Shown piece by piece: positions 1 to 7,541 of a stretch of 23,469 nt of DNA. The position numbers and the translations under genes are program-made. Position 1 is the first letter of the stretch; each line of letters opens with the position of its first letter. The DNA lies in assembly GCA_964530165.1 (NCBI GenBank), contig CAZGYE010000050.1:1-23469 (forward strand), given 5' to 3'. Below the pieces are notes generated by a model. The model saw only the letters and a list, made by a program, of their open reading frames with translations, made no database searches and was not told the DNA's origin. Source of the DNA: CAZGYE01 sp964530165. GTDB taxonomy: Bacteria > Planctomycetota > Planctomycetia > Planctomycetales > Planctomycetaceae.

Positions 1-121
1 GCGAATCCGCCAAACCGCGACCTGAACAACACCGCAAACACTGACGCCCACCCCGGCTTTCCTCTATCTTCCCGCGCGCGACCAAAGAAGCTCGTTCTCA
101 GGCGACTCCGAGTCCGGTTCA

Positions 122-325
122 TTACTCTTCAGAGATGGCGATCACATTGGCCGCCCCACCATCGACGGGGATGGTGTGACCGGTCACGTACAGCGAGGCG
201 TCGCTTGCCAGAAAAACGGCCGCTCCGGCAACGTCGCTCGCTTCACCCCAACGACCAAGCGGGACCCGCCCGATCACTTTGGCGGCCTTTTGCTCGTTCT
301 GTTGCAGTGGTCGGGTCAACTCAAC
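122..325 (-). pseudogene. 3' fragment of a short-chain dehydrogenase/reductase (SDR) gene
   Basis: Read on the minus strand, about 67 codons give a classical SDR C-terminus: VELTRPLQQNEQKAAKV, then the segment containing GRVPLGRWGE, then VFLASDASLYVTGHT and the closing PVDGG. This is the end of the Rossmann-fold oxidoreductase family, as in gluconate 5-dehydrogenase or 3-oxoacyl-ACP reductase relatives. The reading frame remains open up to an ATG at 457, but the residues upstream of VELT (Cys/Arg-rich) do not look like an SDR. The nucleotide-binding TGxxxGxG and catalytic YxxxK parts are absent from all frames I read upstream. I infer a remnant left by deletion or rearrangement. The substrate cannot be told from this piece. 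Confidence 0.7.
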
Positions 326-611
326 ATGACATCCGCGGCGTCTCGAATTGCATCCGATCGCGCGGAATCGGCAGGTTGGCTTCATCGCTAACATCTCACG
401 CTGCAATCCAATTGTCCAATCTGCCATTCTCTGCCGGCAACACGCTTTCGTGGTCAAAAACTTCCGTCTTGTCTTGGCATAGGTGTTATCGAATAGGTTG
501 CGGCTGACATACAGAAGTGCAAGAATCGGAGGGCTAGCGTGGCATCACGTTTTGCAGCTCAACCCGAGTGGTTGTCAGTTTGTCAAGTTTCCTTTTCGCA
601 GGAGAGTCGTC
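326..611. other. Spacer without a recognisable gene
   Basis: Between the SDR remnant and the DUF1080 gene I see no convincing coding sequence. Short open frames on both strands here have no recognisable domain. The last bases carry the ribosome binding site AGGAGAG (600-606) of the following gene. Confidence 0.5.
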
Positions 612-1337
612 ATGAGACATTCGGATCGATGGTTTGCCGTTTTAACGGTCGTGATTTGTTTCTCGGCGATAGGTCCGCTTGAGGTGTTGGCGGACGGACA
701 TCCGAAAGTCGATTTCGAGAAAGGCTGGGTGAGTCTGTTCAACGGTAAGGATCTGACACATTGGGAAACGCGTCTCCAGGACGGCCGGGAGGCCCCCACT
801 GACGCGTGGGCCGTCGAAGACGGCACGCTAATGCGGAAGGGCCGTTCCTATCTGCGGACCCGTAAGCAGTTTCGTGACTTCGTTCTGGATCTGGAGTTCA
901 AGCTGGGGCCACGCGCCAACAGCGGCATCCTGCTGCGACACCGGTCCGACTACTCGGCCGGCACGCCGCAGTATTGGTGGAACGGTCTACTGGAAGTCCA
1001 GATTCTCGATTCTTACGGGAGCACTAAGCCCAACAAACATGACTGCGGGGCACTGTATGACATGGTCGCACCGAGCAAAAACACGGTGAAACCACCGGGC
1101 AAATGGAACCGAGTCACCGTCACGGCAAAGGGGAGCCGAATTGGGGTGGTGCTCAACGGTCAAGAGATCATCGACGCCAATCTTGCCGACTGGACCGAGG
1201 CAGGCAAGAACCCGGACGGCACGCCGAACAAGTACCACAAACCGATGTGCAAACTCACCGGCGAAGGCTTCATCTGGTTGCAGGACCATCCCGGCGACAT
1301 CTGGTTCCGGAACATCTCCATCAAACCATTGGACTAG
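612..1337 (+). CDS. Secreted DUF1080 / 3-keto-disaccharide hydrolase-domain protein
   Basis: This is a 241-residue secreted protein. The frame is open from 483, but I chose ATG 612 because AGGAGAG lies 5 nt upstream and a signal peptide starts exactly there (MRHSDRWFAVLTVVICFSAI, cleavage probably near VLADG). The mature part begins with the hallmark GWVSLFNGKDLTHWE. It continues with the jelly-roll segments DLEFKLGPRANSGILLR, LEVQILDSYG, KPPGKWNRVTVTAKG and GEGFIWLQDHPGDIWFRNI, typical of the DUF1080 family (PF06439). Some family members act on 3-keto-glycosides; most are uncharacterised, and they are greatly expanded in Planctomycetes. A role in extracytoplasmic glycan processing is inference. 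The gene stands alone and converges on nadD. Confidence 0.88.
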   Translation: MRHSDRWFAVLTVVICFSAIGPLEVLADGHPKVDFEKGWVSLFNGKDLTHWETRLQDGREAPTDAWAVEDGTLMRKGRSYLRTRKQFRDFVLDLEFKLGPRANSGILLRHRSDYSAGTPQYWWNGLLEVQILDSYGSTKPNKHDCGALYDMVAPSKNTVKPPGKWNRVTVTAKGSRIGVVLNGQEIIDANLADWTEAGKNPDGTPNKYHKPMCKLTGEGFIWLQDHPGDIWFRNISIKPLD

Positions 1338-1368
1338 CCGGGATCATTCACAGGCTGTCCACGGAGTG

Positions 1369-1443
1369 ACCAAACCGACAACTCGTTGTCGCAATCCGCT
1401 GGTTCCGCAGCACATGCAGCGACGACAAGTCGTCGGTTTGGGT
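1369..1443. repeat. Palindromic dispersed repeat, family A, copy 1
   Basis: A 21-nt left arm (1371-1391, starting CAAACCGAC) is matched by an inverted right arm (1420-1440, ending GTCGGTTTG) at 18 of 21 positions. Each arm is itself nearly palindromic (CGACAAC..GTTGTCG and CGACGAC..GTCGTCG). An inner CGCTG/CAGCG pairing sits between them. A second copy lies at 16317-16390. This copy occupies the gap between two convergent genes (DUF1080 and nadD), so it could act as a bidirectional terminator, but no U-tract is present. Confidence 0.85.
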
Positions 1444-1470
1444 TTCTATGAATGATCCGGACTCGCCGTT

Positions 1471-2073
1471 TCACGCCACGTACAACTTGTTCGCGGCGAT
1501 GTACGCTTCGACGGCCCTCGGTGTCATGAAGCGGATGCTTTTGCCCTGGCGGACGCGGCTGCGGACGTCGGTGGCTGAGAGGTCGATGCCCGGCATCGTG
1601 ACGATTTCAATGCCGGCCGTGACGGATCGGCCAAACTGGTCGGTCAAGCGTCCGAGATCGGGTTGCGGCCGGTCGCCGCGGTTGACGGCGACGATCCTCG
1701 CCAGTTCGACGATGCGTGCCGGTTCGCGCCACGTGGGCAAATCGGTGAGCGAATCGGCTCCGATCAGGAAGAACAATTCGCGGTTCGGGTCTTCCGTGTG
1801 CAGCTCGGTGAGCGTGTCGACGGTGAAGGTCTTTCCCTCGCGCGCCAGCTCCATGCGGCTGACGACGAAGTGTGGCACGCCGGCCGTCGCCAACTCGAGC
1901 ATTTCGGCCCGGGTTTCGCCGGGTGAGATGCCTTCGGTCTGTTTGTGCGGCGGATTGCCGGTCGGGATGAACCAGACTTCATCCAACCGGCACTGTTCGC
2001 GACATTGCTCGGCCAACAGCAAATGTCCGTAGTGCACCGGATCGAACGTGCCGCCGAAAAGTCCCAATCGCAT
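1471..2073 (-). CDS. nadD: Nicotinate-nucleotide adenylyltransferase
   Basis: The 200-residue product transfers AMP from ATP to nicotinate mononucleotide, giving deaminoNAD+ in the shared part of NAD biosynthesis in the cytoplasm. The N-terminus carries the nucleotidyltransferase signature GLFGGTFDPVHYGHLLLAE, with the (H/T)xGH-type element HYGH. Further family segments are WFIPTGNPPHK, RELFFLIGADSLTDLPTW and, at the C-terminus, the SATDVRSRVRQGKSIRFM motif that corresponds to ISSTxIR in most NadD proteins. Length fits the family. The start at 2073 places the signature at residue 5. The gene is transcribed away from priA across a spacer full of inverted repeats. Confidence 0.96.
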   Translation of the reverse strand: MRLGLFGGTFDPVHYGHLLLAEQCREQCRLDEVWFIPTGNPPHKQTEGISPGETRAEMLELATAGVPHFVVSRMELAREGKTFTVDTLTELHTEDPNRELFFLIGADSLTDLPTWREPARIVELARIVAVNRGDRPQPDLGRLTDQFGRSVTAGIEIVTMPGIDLSATDVRSRVRQGKSIRFMTPRAVEAYIAANKLYVA

Positions 2074-2094
2074 CGCTTAACCCTGGGGGGCAAA

Positions 2095-2143
2095 GGAAAA
2101 AGGAAAAAGGAAAAAGGAAAAAGGCAAAAGTAAAAAGGAAAGT
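2095..2143 (+). repeat. Heptanucleotide tandem array (GGAAAAA unit)
   Basis: Four exact GGAAAAA units (2095-2122) are followed by three degenerate heptamers (GGCAAAA, GTAAAAA, GGAAAGT) to 2143. The reverse complement of the unit, TTTTTCC, is repeated three times at 2331-2351, so the array forms the outer arm of a large inverted structure in the nadD-priA spacer. Confidence 0.9.
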
Positions 2144-2197
2144 AACACTTTCGCCATCTGGAGCAACTTCCTCACAACAGTGCATTTCGTGGTAAGC

Positions 2198-2276
2198 GGA
2201 GGATTATTAGGAAACCAGGAAAGCAGGAATGTCGAGAATCGTCTTTCTCCTGTCTTCCTGAATTCCTAATTTCCTC
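2198..2276. repeat. Imperfect inverted repeat with AGGAA units
   Basis: The left arm (2198-2230) has three 8-nt steps of the form NNNAGGAA (ATTAGGAA, ACCAGGAA, AGCAGGAA). The right arm (2247-2276) read on the other strand gives ATTAGGAA, TTCAGGAA and GACAGGAG. The two arms therefore pair imperfectly around a short centre. This structure is nested inside the outer heptamer arms. Confidence 0.75.
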
Positions 2277-2302
2277 ATCACTGCATTCGGCTCAACAGTT
2301 AC

Positions 2303-2351
2303 AAAGGAAAAAGTCCAGACTCGTCTTCACTTTTTCCTTTTTCCTTTTTCC
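2303..2351 (+). repeat. Perfect 12-bp hairpin plus TTTTTCC heptamers upstream of priA
   Basis: AAAGGAAAAAGT (2303-2314) pairs perfectly with ACTTTTTCCTTT (2329-2340). The loop contains a further AGAC/GTCT pairing. The right arm runs into three TTTTTCC heptamers (2331-2351), which end a few bases before the presumed priA -10 element. In the leftward direction the array could also form a large hairpin with the GGAAAAA array at 2095-2143. Confidence 0.85.
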
Positions 2352-2356
2352 TTGAT

Positions 2357-2362
2357 TAGAAT
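2357..2362 (+). promoter_or_regulatory. Possible -10 element of priA
   Basis: TAGAAT lies 6 bases before the GTG start at 2369, so transcription would begin at or next to the start codon. No Shine-Dalgarno sequence is visible between it and the start, which fits a leaderless mRNA. No good -35 element was found. Confidence 0.35.
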
Positions 2363-2368
2363 CGTAAC

Positions 2369-4669
2369 GTGAACCAACCCAAACAGCAAAACCTGTTCGG
2401 TGTGGAATCGCTTCCGCCGGAACCCATGCCGTGGGAATCGGCGGCCGAGGAAGACCGGCTTGCCGCCCAAGTCGTGTTCAACCGGCCGTTGGAGACCATC
2501 TTCTATTATCTGGTGCCGGATGCGCTGCGGGGCCTCATCGAGCCGGGACAGCGAGTGAAAGTGCCGTTCGGCAAAGGGAATCGGCTGACGGTCGGCTATT
2601 GCGTCGCCTTGGGGCCGCCGCCGCGGACGAAGCGGACGCTGAAATCGGTCGACTCGGTCCTCGACCGCGAACCGTTGCTCTCCAGGGAGATGCTCGACCT
2701 GACCCACTGGATCGCCGAGCGGTACCTGTGCGGCTGGGGTCAGGTGCTGGAGTCGGTGGTTCCGGCTGGTGTGAAGAGAAAGGCGGGTACGCGGCTGATC
2801 ACTTTCTTTCGAGCCGGGGAGGACGCCTGCAGACAACTGACCGAGCAGAAGTTACCGCCGAAACAGCGGGAGGTGCTGGAAGTTCTCTGCGCGGCCGATG
2901 CGCCGGTGCGGGGTGACGAACTGGCCGAGCGGGCCGGTTGCGGCACCGGGCCAATCGGGGCGCTGCGGAAAAAGGGGCTGATTGTGGCCAGCCGGCAACG
3001 GACCGACAATTTTGCCGGCGACGTCGGCCCCGTCAAGCCGGTTCAGGATTTTGAATTGAATCGCGACCAGCGAAATGCGTTGAAGACCATGACCGCGGTG
3101 CTGCGCTCCGGCGAGCATCGCACCATTCTGCTGCACGGAGTGACCGGCAGCGGCAAGACCGAAGTGTATATTCAGGCGATTCGTGAAGTGGTCGGCTATG
3201 GACGACAGGCGATCGTGCTGGTTCCGGAAATCAGTCTGACGCCGCAAACCATCCGGCGGTTTCGCGGCCGGTTCGATTCGGTGGCTGTCCTGCACAGCCA
3301 TCTGAGCGATCCGGAACGTCACTGGTATTGGCAGCAGATCGCCCGCGGCGCCGTCGAAGTCGTGGTGGGGGCCCGCAGCGCCGTGTTCGCACCGACGCCG
3401 CATCTGGGGATGATCGTGATCGACGAAGAGCACGAAACGACCTTCAAACAGGAGACCACGCCGCGCTACCACACGGTAGCGGTGGCCCGGCAACGGGCGG
3501 AGAGGGATCGCGTGCCGTTGATTCTCGGCTCGGCGACGCCGATGTTGGAGTCGTGGATGCGCGCCCTGCAAAAGCAGGACCTGCTTGTCTCGTTGCCCGT
3601 TCGCGTGGGGAAGTTGCCGCTGCCGCCGGTTGTGGTCGTCGACATTCGCAACGATCCCAACTGTTCGCGCGGCGATGCGATCGGGCGGGCCTTGCACTCG
3701 GCGATGCGGCTGGCTTTGCAGGACGGCGGGCAGGTGATTCTGTTTCTGAACCTGCGCGGCTTCTCGCCGACGCTGTGGTGTCGTGCGTGCGGCCAATCGA
3801 TCCGGTGTCCGCAGTGCGACATCACGCTCACCTGGCACAAGGACCGGGACGTGGCCTTGTGCCACTTCTGCGATTTTCACACGGCCAGGCCGCAGCAGTG
3901 TCCGCATTGCGGTCATCCCGGAATCCGGTATCTGGGGATCGGCACGCAACGCTTGGAACAGGAAGTGCGCGCCAAGTTCCCGCGGTACAAAGTGCTGCGG
4001 ATGGACAGCGATTCGATGCGCCGGCCCGGCAGCCACGACGCAGCGCTGGAGTCGTTTCGCCGGGGCGAGGTGCAGATTCTGCTGGGGACGCAGATGATCG
4101 CCAAAGGCCTCGATTTTCCGAACGTCACGCTGGTCGGCGTGGTCGACGCGGACACCATACTGCATCAGCCCGATCTGCGGGCGGCGGAGCGGACGTTTCA
4201 GTTGCTGGCACAGGTGTCGGGCCGAACGGGGCGAAGTGCGCGCGGCGGCCGGGTGTTTGTGCAGTCGACCAGCCCCACGGAACCGGCCATTCAGAAAGCG
4301 GCCGAGCACGATTATCTCGGATTTGCCGAGCGCGAGCTGATTCATCGCCGGGAGATGGCGGCACCGCCGTTTACACGTCTGGCCCGCGTCATTCTGCGTG
4401 GTCCGCACGAGCCGACGGTAAAACACCAGGCGGAGCAGTTCGCCGACTTGCTGCGCAAAACGGCCAAAGAAATCGATTCGCCGGTCAGCATTCTGGGACC
4501 GGCCCCGGCGCCGGTGGCGAAACTTAAGAGCAATTACCGTTACCACTTTCGACTGACCGCCAAGGAGATCGAACCGATTCAACAATTATGGCGCACAATC
4601 GCCGATCGGCTGCCGAAGACAAAAGACGTCGAATACGTCGTCGACGTCGACCCGATCAATATGCGGTGA
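2369..4669 (+). CDS. priA: Primosomal replication-restart helicase PriA
   Basis: The 766-residue protein is the 3'-to-5' DNA helicase that reloads the replisome at collapsed forks. The N-terminal 3'-end binding domain is seen as VVFNRPLETIFYYLVPDALR followed by GQRVKVPFG. Helicase motif I is GVTGSGKTEVYIQ (residues 257 onward), motif II is DEEH (352-355), and ILGSATPMLESW follows. The zinc-binding insert has four Cys pairs between about residues 471 and 513 (CRAC, CPQC, CHFC, CPHC). It is followed by LGIGTQRLEQEV, GTQMIAKGLDFPNV and the QVSGRTGR motif. All catalytic elements are intact. The start is GTG with no Shine-Dalgarno sequence. It stands alone, and its upstream region is the repeat-rich spacer shared with nadD. 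Confidence 0.97.
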   Translation: MNQPKQQNLFGVESLPPEPMPWESAAEEDRLAAQVVFNRPLETIFYYLVPDALRGLIEPGQRVKVPFGKGNRLTVGYCVALGPPPRTKRTLKSVDSVLDREPLLSREMLDLTHWIAERYLCGWGQVLESVVPAGVKRKAGTRLITFFRAGEDACRQLTEQKLPPKQREVLEVLCAADAPVRGDELAERAGCGTGPIGALRKKGLIVASRQRTDNFAGDVGPVKPVQDFELNRDQRNALKTMTAVLRSGEHRTILLHGVTGSGKTEVYIQAIREVVGYGRQAIVLVPEISLTPQTIRRFRGRFDSVAVLHSHLSDPERHWYWQQIARGAVEVVVGARSAVFAPTPHLGMIVIDEEHETTFKQETTPRYHTVAVARQRAERDRVPLILGSATPMLESWMRALQKQDLLVSLPVRVGKLPLPPVVVVDIRNDPNCSRGDAIGRALHSAMRLALQDGGQVILFLNLRGFSPTLWCRACGQSIRCPQCDITLTWHKDRDVALCHFCDFHTARPQQCPHCGHPGIRYLGIGTQRLEQEVRAKFPRYKVLRMDSDSMRRPGSHDAALESFRRGEVQILLGTQMIAKGLDFPNVTLVGVVDADTILHQPDLRAAERTFQLLAQVSGRTGRSARGGRVFVQSTSPTEPAIQKAAEHDYLGFAERELIHRREMAAPPFTRLARVILRGPHEPTVKHQAEQFADLLRKTAKEIDSPVSILGPAPAPVAKLKSNYRYHFRLTAKEIEPIQQLWRTIADRLPKTKDVEYVVDVDPINMR

Positions 4670-4676
4670 TCCATTG

Positions 4677-4738
4677 AGGGCTGACGTTCGTTTGCGCTGA
4701 CGGGGTTGAACAATGCTCGGTCGACGAACGACAGCCCT
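4677..4738. repeat. Long stem-loop downstream of priA
   Basis: A 15-nt left arm (4677-4691, AGGGCTGACGTTCGT) pairs with the inverted arm at 4724-4738 at 14 of 15 positions around a 32-nt loop. It begins 8 bases after the priA stop codon. It may serve as a terminator or 3' end stabiliser, though no T-run follows. No second copy was seen in this window. Confidence 0.75.
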
Positions 4739-4789
4739 ATTGAGCCGCGGCGCTTGCGACGCGCGGCCAATACGAGATGCGCTCAGCGC

Positions 4790-4805
4790 GCCGGGCAAGC
4801 CCGGC
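4790..4805. repeat. GC-rich hairpin
   Basis: GCCGGG and CCCGGC flank the tetraloop CAAG in the gap between priA and the NfeD-like gene. It is a short perfect stem in otherwise non-coding sequence. Its role is unknown. Confidence 0.5.
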
Positions 4806-4862
4806 GGCGAAATCGCGTGCTGAAAGCAGATTGGACGTATGGTGATAATCGTCGACCGGCGG

Positions 4863-4868
4863 TATAAT
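4863..4868 (+). promoter_or_regulatory. Possible -10 element of the NfeD-like gene
   Basis: A consensus TATAAT lies 69 bases before the ATG at 4938, in a sensible place for a transcript with a short leader. The matching -35 position is poor. Confidence 0.4.
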
Positions 4869-4937
4869 TTGCGTTAGGGAAGGACGATTTCACTGTCCGG
4901 AAACGTTTTGTGCACCGAGATTCTCGGGAAAAAACGG

Positions 4938-7202
4938 ATGAGACCACATAGGGATCTCTTCAAAAGCCTGAATCGGGTTGTGCTGGTGCTGACGATCGGA
5001 CTGCTGGCGCTGCCCGGCGGTTACCGTTCGGCGGCGGACCAGGAAAAACCGCCCGAGCCGAAACAACAGAACACTTTGGCGAAATTCATCACGGTTGTCA
5101 GCCCGGTTGAGGACGGCAAGATCACCAACACGGCGTTGAAGCTGCAAAGCGAAGCGGACCGCGAGAACCGCCCGGCCTTCCTCGTGCTGGAAATCACCCG
5201 TGGGCCGGGCAAGTTCGGTCCGATCCGAGATCTGGCCAAGTTCCTCACGTCGGCAAGACTTTCGAAGGTTCGCACGGTCGCTTGGATTCCGGAAACGGTC
5301 GACGGCAACAAGGTGATTCTGGCCCTGGCGTGCAACGAGATCGTGATGCATCCCGATGCCGAATTGGGAGACATCGGCCGAGGAAAACCAGTCGATCCGG
5401 ACGACAAACAATTTGTGCTCAGCTTGGTCGACAAGCGACACAACGCGAAACTCAGCCGGGCGCTGGTCCTGGGGATGATGGACCCGCAGGAGGCCGTGTG
5501 GAAGCTGAAAGTTCAAACCGGCGACGCAAACGAGAGCGAGACGCGAGTTGTGACCCAAGAGGAGTACAAGCTGCTCCGCGACACCAAAGTCGTCATCGAA
5601 GACGTCCAAACGCTCAAAGAGCGGGGCGTGATCGGGACGTTTTCCGGCCGGCAGGCCCGTGCGAACGACGTGTTGGCCGTTCAAACGGCCGAGACGCGCG
5701 GCGAGGTCGCCAATCTGTACAACCTGCCTGCCGAAGCGCTTCGCGACGATCCGGTCGGTGAAACACCCAAGGTGGCGCTCATTAAGATCGACGGCATGAT
5801 CGAGCCGGTGTTGGAGACGTTCCTCGAGCGGCAGATCGACCGTGCGCTCTCCGATGGTGTGAACTTGTTGATCTTTGAAGTCGATTCGCCCGGCGGATTT
5901 CTACTGTCGAGCACCAACCTCGCCCACAAGATCGCGGACCTCGATCCCAAGAAGGTCCGCACCGTGGCGTACGTCCCTAAAATGGCAATGAGTGGAGCGG
6001 CGATTATTTCGCTGGGCTGCGATCAGATCTACCTGCATCCAGACGCGCAAATCGGTGATGCCGGGCCGATTGAAATGCGCAAGGGGGGACAATTCGAGCA
6101 TGTCGAAGGAAAACAACTGAGTTTCCTCCGTCTCACGCTCAAGGAGCTGGCCAACCGAAAAGGCCGACCGCCGGCCCTGACGATGGCTATGGCCGACAGG
6201 AACCTGAAAGTCTATCAGGTCACGCACAAGGAGACTGGCCGCGTCTGGTACATGACCGAGGACGAAATCCACGAGGCCAACGACGTGTGGATCAAAGGGC
6301 GCCTGGTGCCGGAATCGGAGAAAGACCTCTTCCTGACTGTTGACGGCCAGCGGGCTCATGAGCTCAAAATGGCCGAGCCGCCGGTCCGGGATCTGGATGA
6401 CTTGAAACAACGGCTGGACCTTCCCGCCAACAAGCAACTCGTGGCGGTCGAACGAACATGGGTCGATACACTCATTTTCCTGTTGAACACCCAAGCGGCC
6501 ATGGGTCTGTTGTTTGTGATGGGGGTCATCTGTATTTACCTCGAACTGCACATCGTCACCGGGTTTTTTGGGATCCTTTCGGCCGTCTGTTTCTCGTTGT
6601 TGTTCTGGAGCCGGTTCCTGGGCGGAACGGCCGGCTGGCTGGAGATCGTGTTGTTCCTGTTGGGTCTGGCCTGTATCGGGATGGAGATTTTCGTGATCCC
6701 CGGTTTCGGCGTGTTCGGCGTCTCGGGCGGCTTGCTGGTGTTTGCATCGTTGGTCTTGGCTGGCCAGACATTCGGCGACTACAACACGCTCGATCCCCAC
6801 GCCGACATCAACAACCTAGCGCGGACGGTGGGTACACTGACCGCTTCGCTGGTCTCGGTGGTGGTCTCAGCGGTGATCCTCAGCCGCTATCTGCCGCACA
6901 TTCCCATCCTGAGCCAGATGATCCTCTCTCCACCCGGAACGACCGAAGGGCACGACCCGGACGAACCGCAGCTACTGCCGGAGTATGCGGACGAACCCTC
7001 GTCGACGGCGTTGATCGAACAAGACGCGTCGCTGGTCGGGAAACAGGGGAAAACCGTTTCGGTCTTGCGGCCGGCCGGCAAAGCCCAGATCGAGGGGCGC
7101 TACCTCGACGTCCTCAGCGACGGTCCCTACATTCCGCAGGGAAGTCGCGTTGAAGTCGTTTCCGTCAGCGGGAACCGGGTGGTTGTCCGGCGAGTAAGTT
7201 GA
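4938..7202 (+). CDS. NfeD-like membrane-bound ClpP-class serine protease
   Basis: This 754-residue envelope protein has three parts. A signal or anchor segment (NRVVLVLTIGLLALPGG) comes first. Two successive ClpP/crotonase-fold segments follow. The second contains the usual catalytic features: IFEVDSPGGF, then MAMSGAAIISLGCDQIYLHP with the candidate nucleophile Ser352, and a Lys-containing stretch (KELANRKGR). After about residue 510 there are four to five hydrophobic helices and a C-terminal OB-fold (SLVGKQGKTVSVLRPAGKA), as in NfeD. ATG 4938 was preferred to the upstream TTG at 4908 because it leads directly into the signal segment. Known relatives cut membrane proteins such as stomatins. 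The first segment is an apparent inactive duplicate. No stomatin/SPFH gene follows, although one is common next to NfeD genes. Confidence 0.88.
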   Translation: MRPHRDLFKSLNRVVLVLTIGLLALPGGYRSAADQEKPPEPKQQNTLAKFITVVSPVEDGKITNTALKLQSEADRENRPAFLVLEITRGPGKFGPIRDLAKFLTSARLSKVRTVAWIPETVDGNKVILALACNEIVMHPDAELGDIGRGKPVDPDDKQFVLSLVDKRHNAKLSRALVLGMMDPQEAVWKLKVQTGDANESETRVVTQEEYKLLRDTKVVIEDVQTLKERGVIGTFSGRQARANDVLAVQTAETRGEVANLYNLPAEALRDDPVGETPKVALIKIDGMIEPVLETFLERQIDRALSDGVNLLIFEVDSPGGFLLSSTNLAHKIADLDPKKVRTVAYVPKMAMSGAAIISLGCDQIYLHPDAQIGDAGPIEMRKGGQFEHVEGKQLSFLRLTLKELANRKGRPPALTMAMADRNLKVYQVTHKETGRVWYMTEDEIHEANDVWIKGRLVPESEKDLFLTVDGQRAHELKMAEPPVRDLDDLKQRLDLPANKQLVAVERTWVDTLIFLLNTQAAMGLLFVMGVICIYLELHIVTGFFGILSAVCFSLLFWSRFLGGTAGWLEIVLFLLGLACIGMEIFVIPGFGVFGVSGGLLVFASLVLAGQTFGDYNTLDPHADINNLARTVGTLTASLVSVVVSAVILSRYLPHIPILSQMILSPPGTTEGHDPDEPQLLPEYADEPSSTALIEQDASLVGKQGKTVSVLRPAGKAQIEGRYLDVLSDGPYIPQGSRVEVVSVSGNRVVVRRVS

Positions 7203-7237
7203 TCGGCAAGTATTGTCCGTAACGAGGTTTTACTAAA

Positions 7238-7541
7238 ATGGAACAGCCACGCGACATTGCCGAGCCACGACGGACTCTTCGGCAGCAACTGCCGCTGCTG
7301 CGGGAGCGTTATGCCGTGGAGTGGCTGGGACTGTTTTGGATCTGACGTGCGCCGCGAGGCGGGACCGGGAAGTGACCTCGACGTTCTTGTCCGTTTTCGG
7401 CAGACCCCCGGGTTGATCCACTTCGTCGAGTTGGAAAACTACCTCAGCGACTCGCTGGGCGTGCGCGTGGACTTGGTGATAGCTGAAGCCCTCAAGCCCA
7501 GCATCGGTCGGCGCGTTCTTGCGGAGGTGGAATCGCTATGA
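7238..7541 (+). pseudogene. MNT-type nucleotidyltransferase (MntA-like antitoxin), frameshifted
   Basis: From ATG 7238 the frame reads MEQPRDIAEPRRTLRQQLP and then ERYAVEWLGLF, and then meets a stop. Removing one T from the TTTT run near 7333-7336 would continue it as LGLFGSDVRREAGPGSDLD. That gives the minimal nucleotidyltransferase signature GSx10DxD and a third acidic position (VDLV) downstream, ending with EVESL at 7541. The repaired product would be about 100 residues, the usual length of the MNT member of MNT/HEPN (MntA/HepT, type VII) toxin-antitoxin pairs, where it adenylylates the HEPN toxin. Either the gene is inactivated or the homopolymer is a sequencing error. Its 3' end overlaps the next ATG by 4 bases, as expected for such a pair. 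Confidence 0.8.

Noticed and set aside
326..457. Upstream part of the minus-strand frame containing the SDR end
   Set aside because: The residues are Cys/Arg-rich and do not match any SDR region. They read as chance open frame and not as a real N-terminus.
2095..2351. A CRISPR array
   Set aside because: The repeats are 7-8 nt, adjacent without unique spacers, and arranged as inverted arms. No cas gene is present.
2852..4585. A 577-codon open frame antisense to priA
   Set aside because: A high-G+C shadow of a gene with all PriA motifs; its product is His/Arg-rich without domains. The same holds for the long frame antisense to pnp (10098-11645).
4908..4937. TTG at 4908 as the start of the NfeD-like protein
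   Set aside because: It would add ten residues before the signal segment without any ribosome binding site. ATG 4938 fits better.
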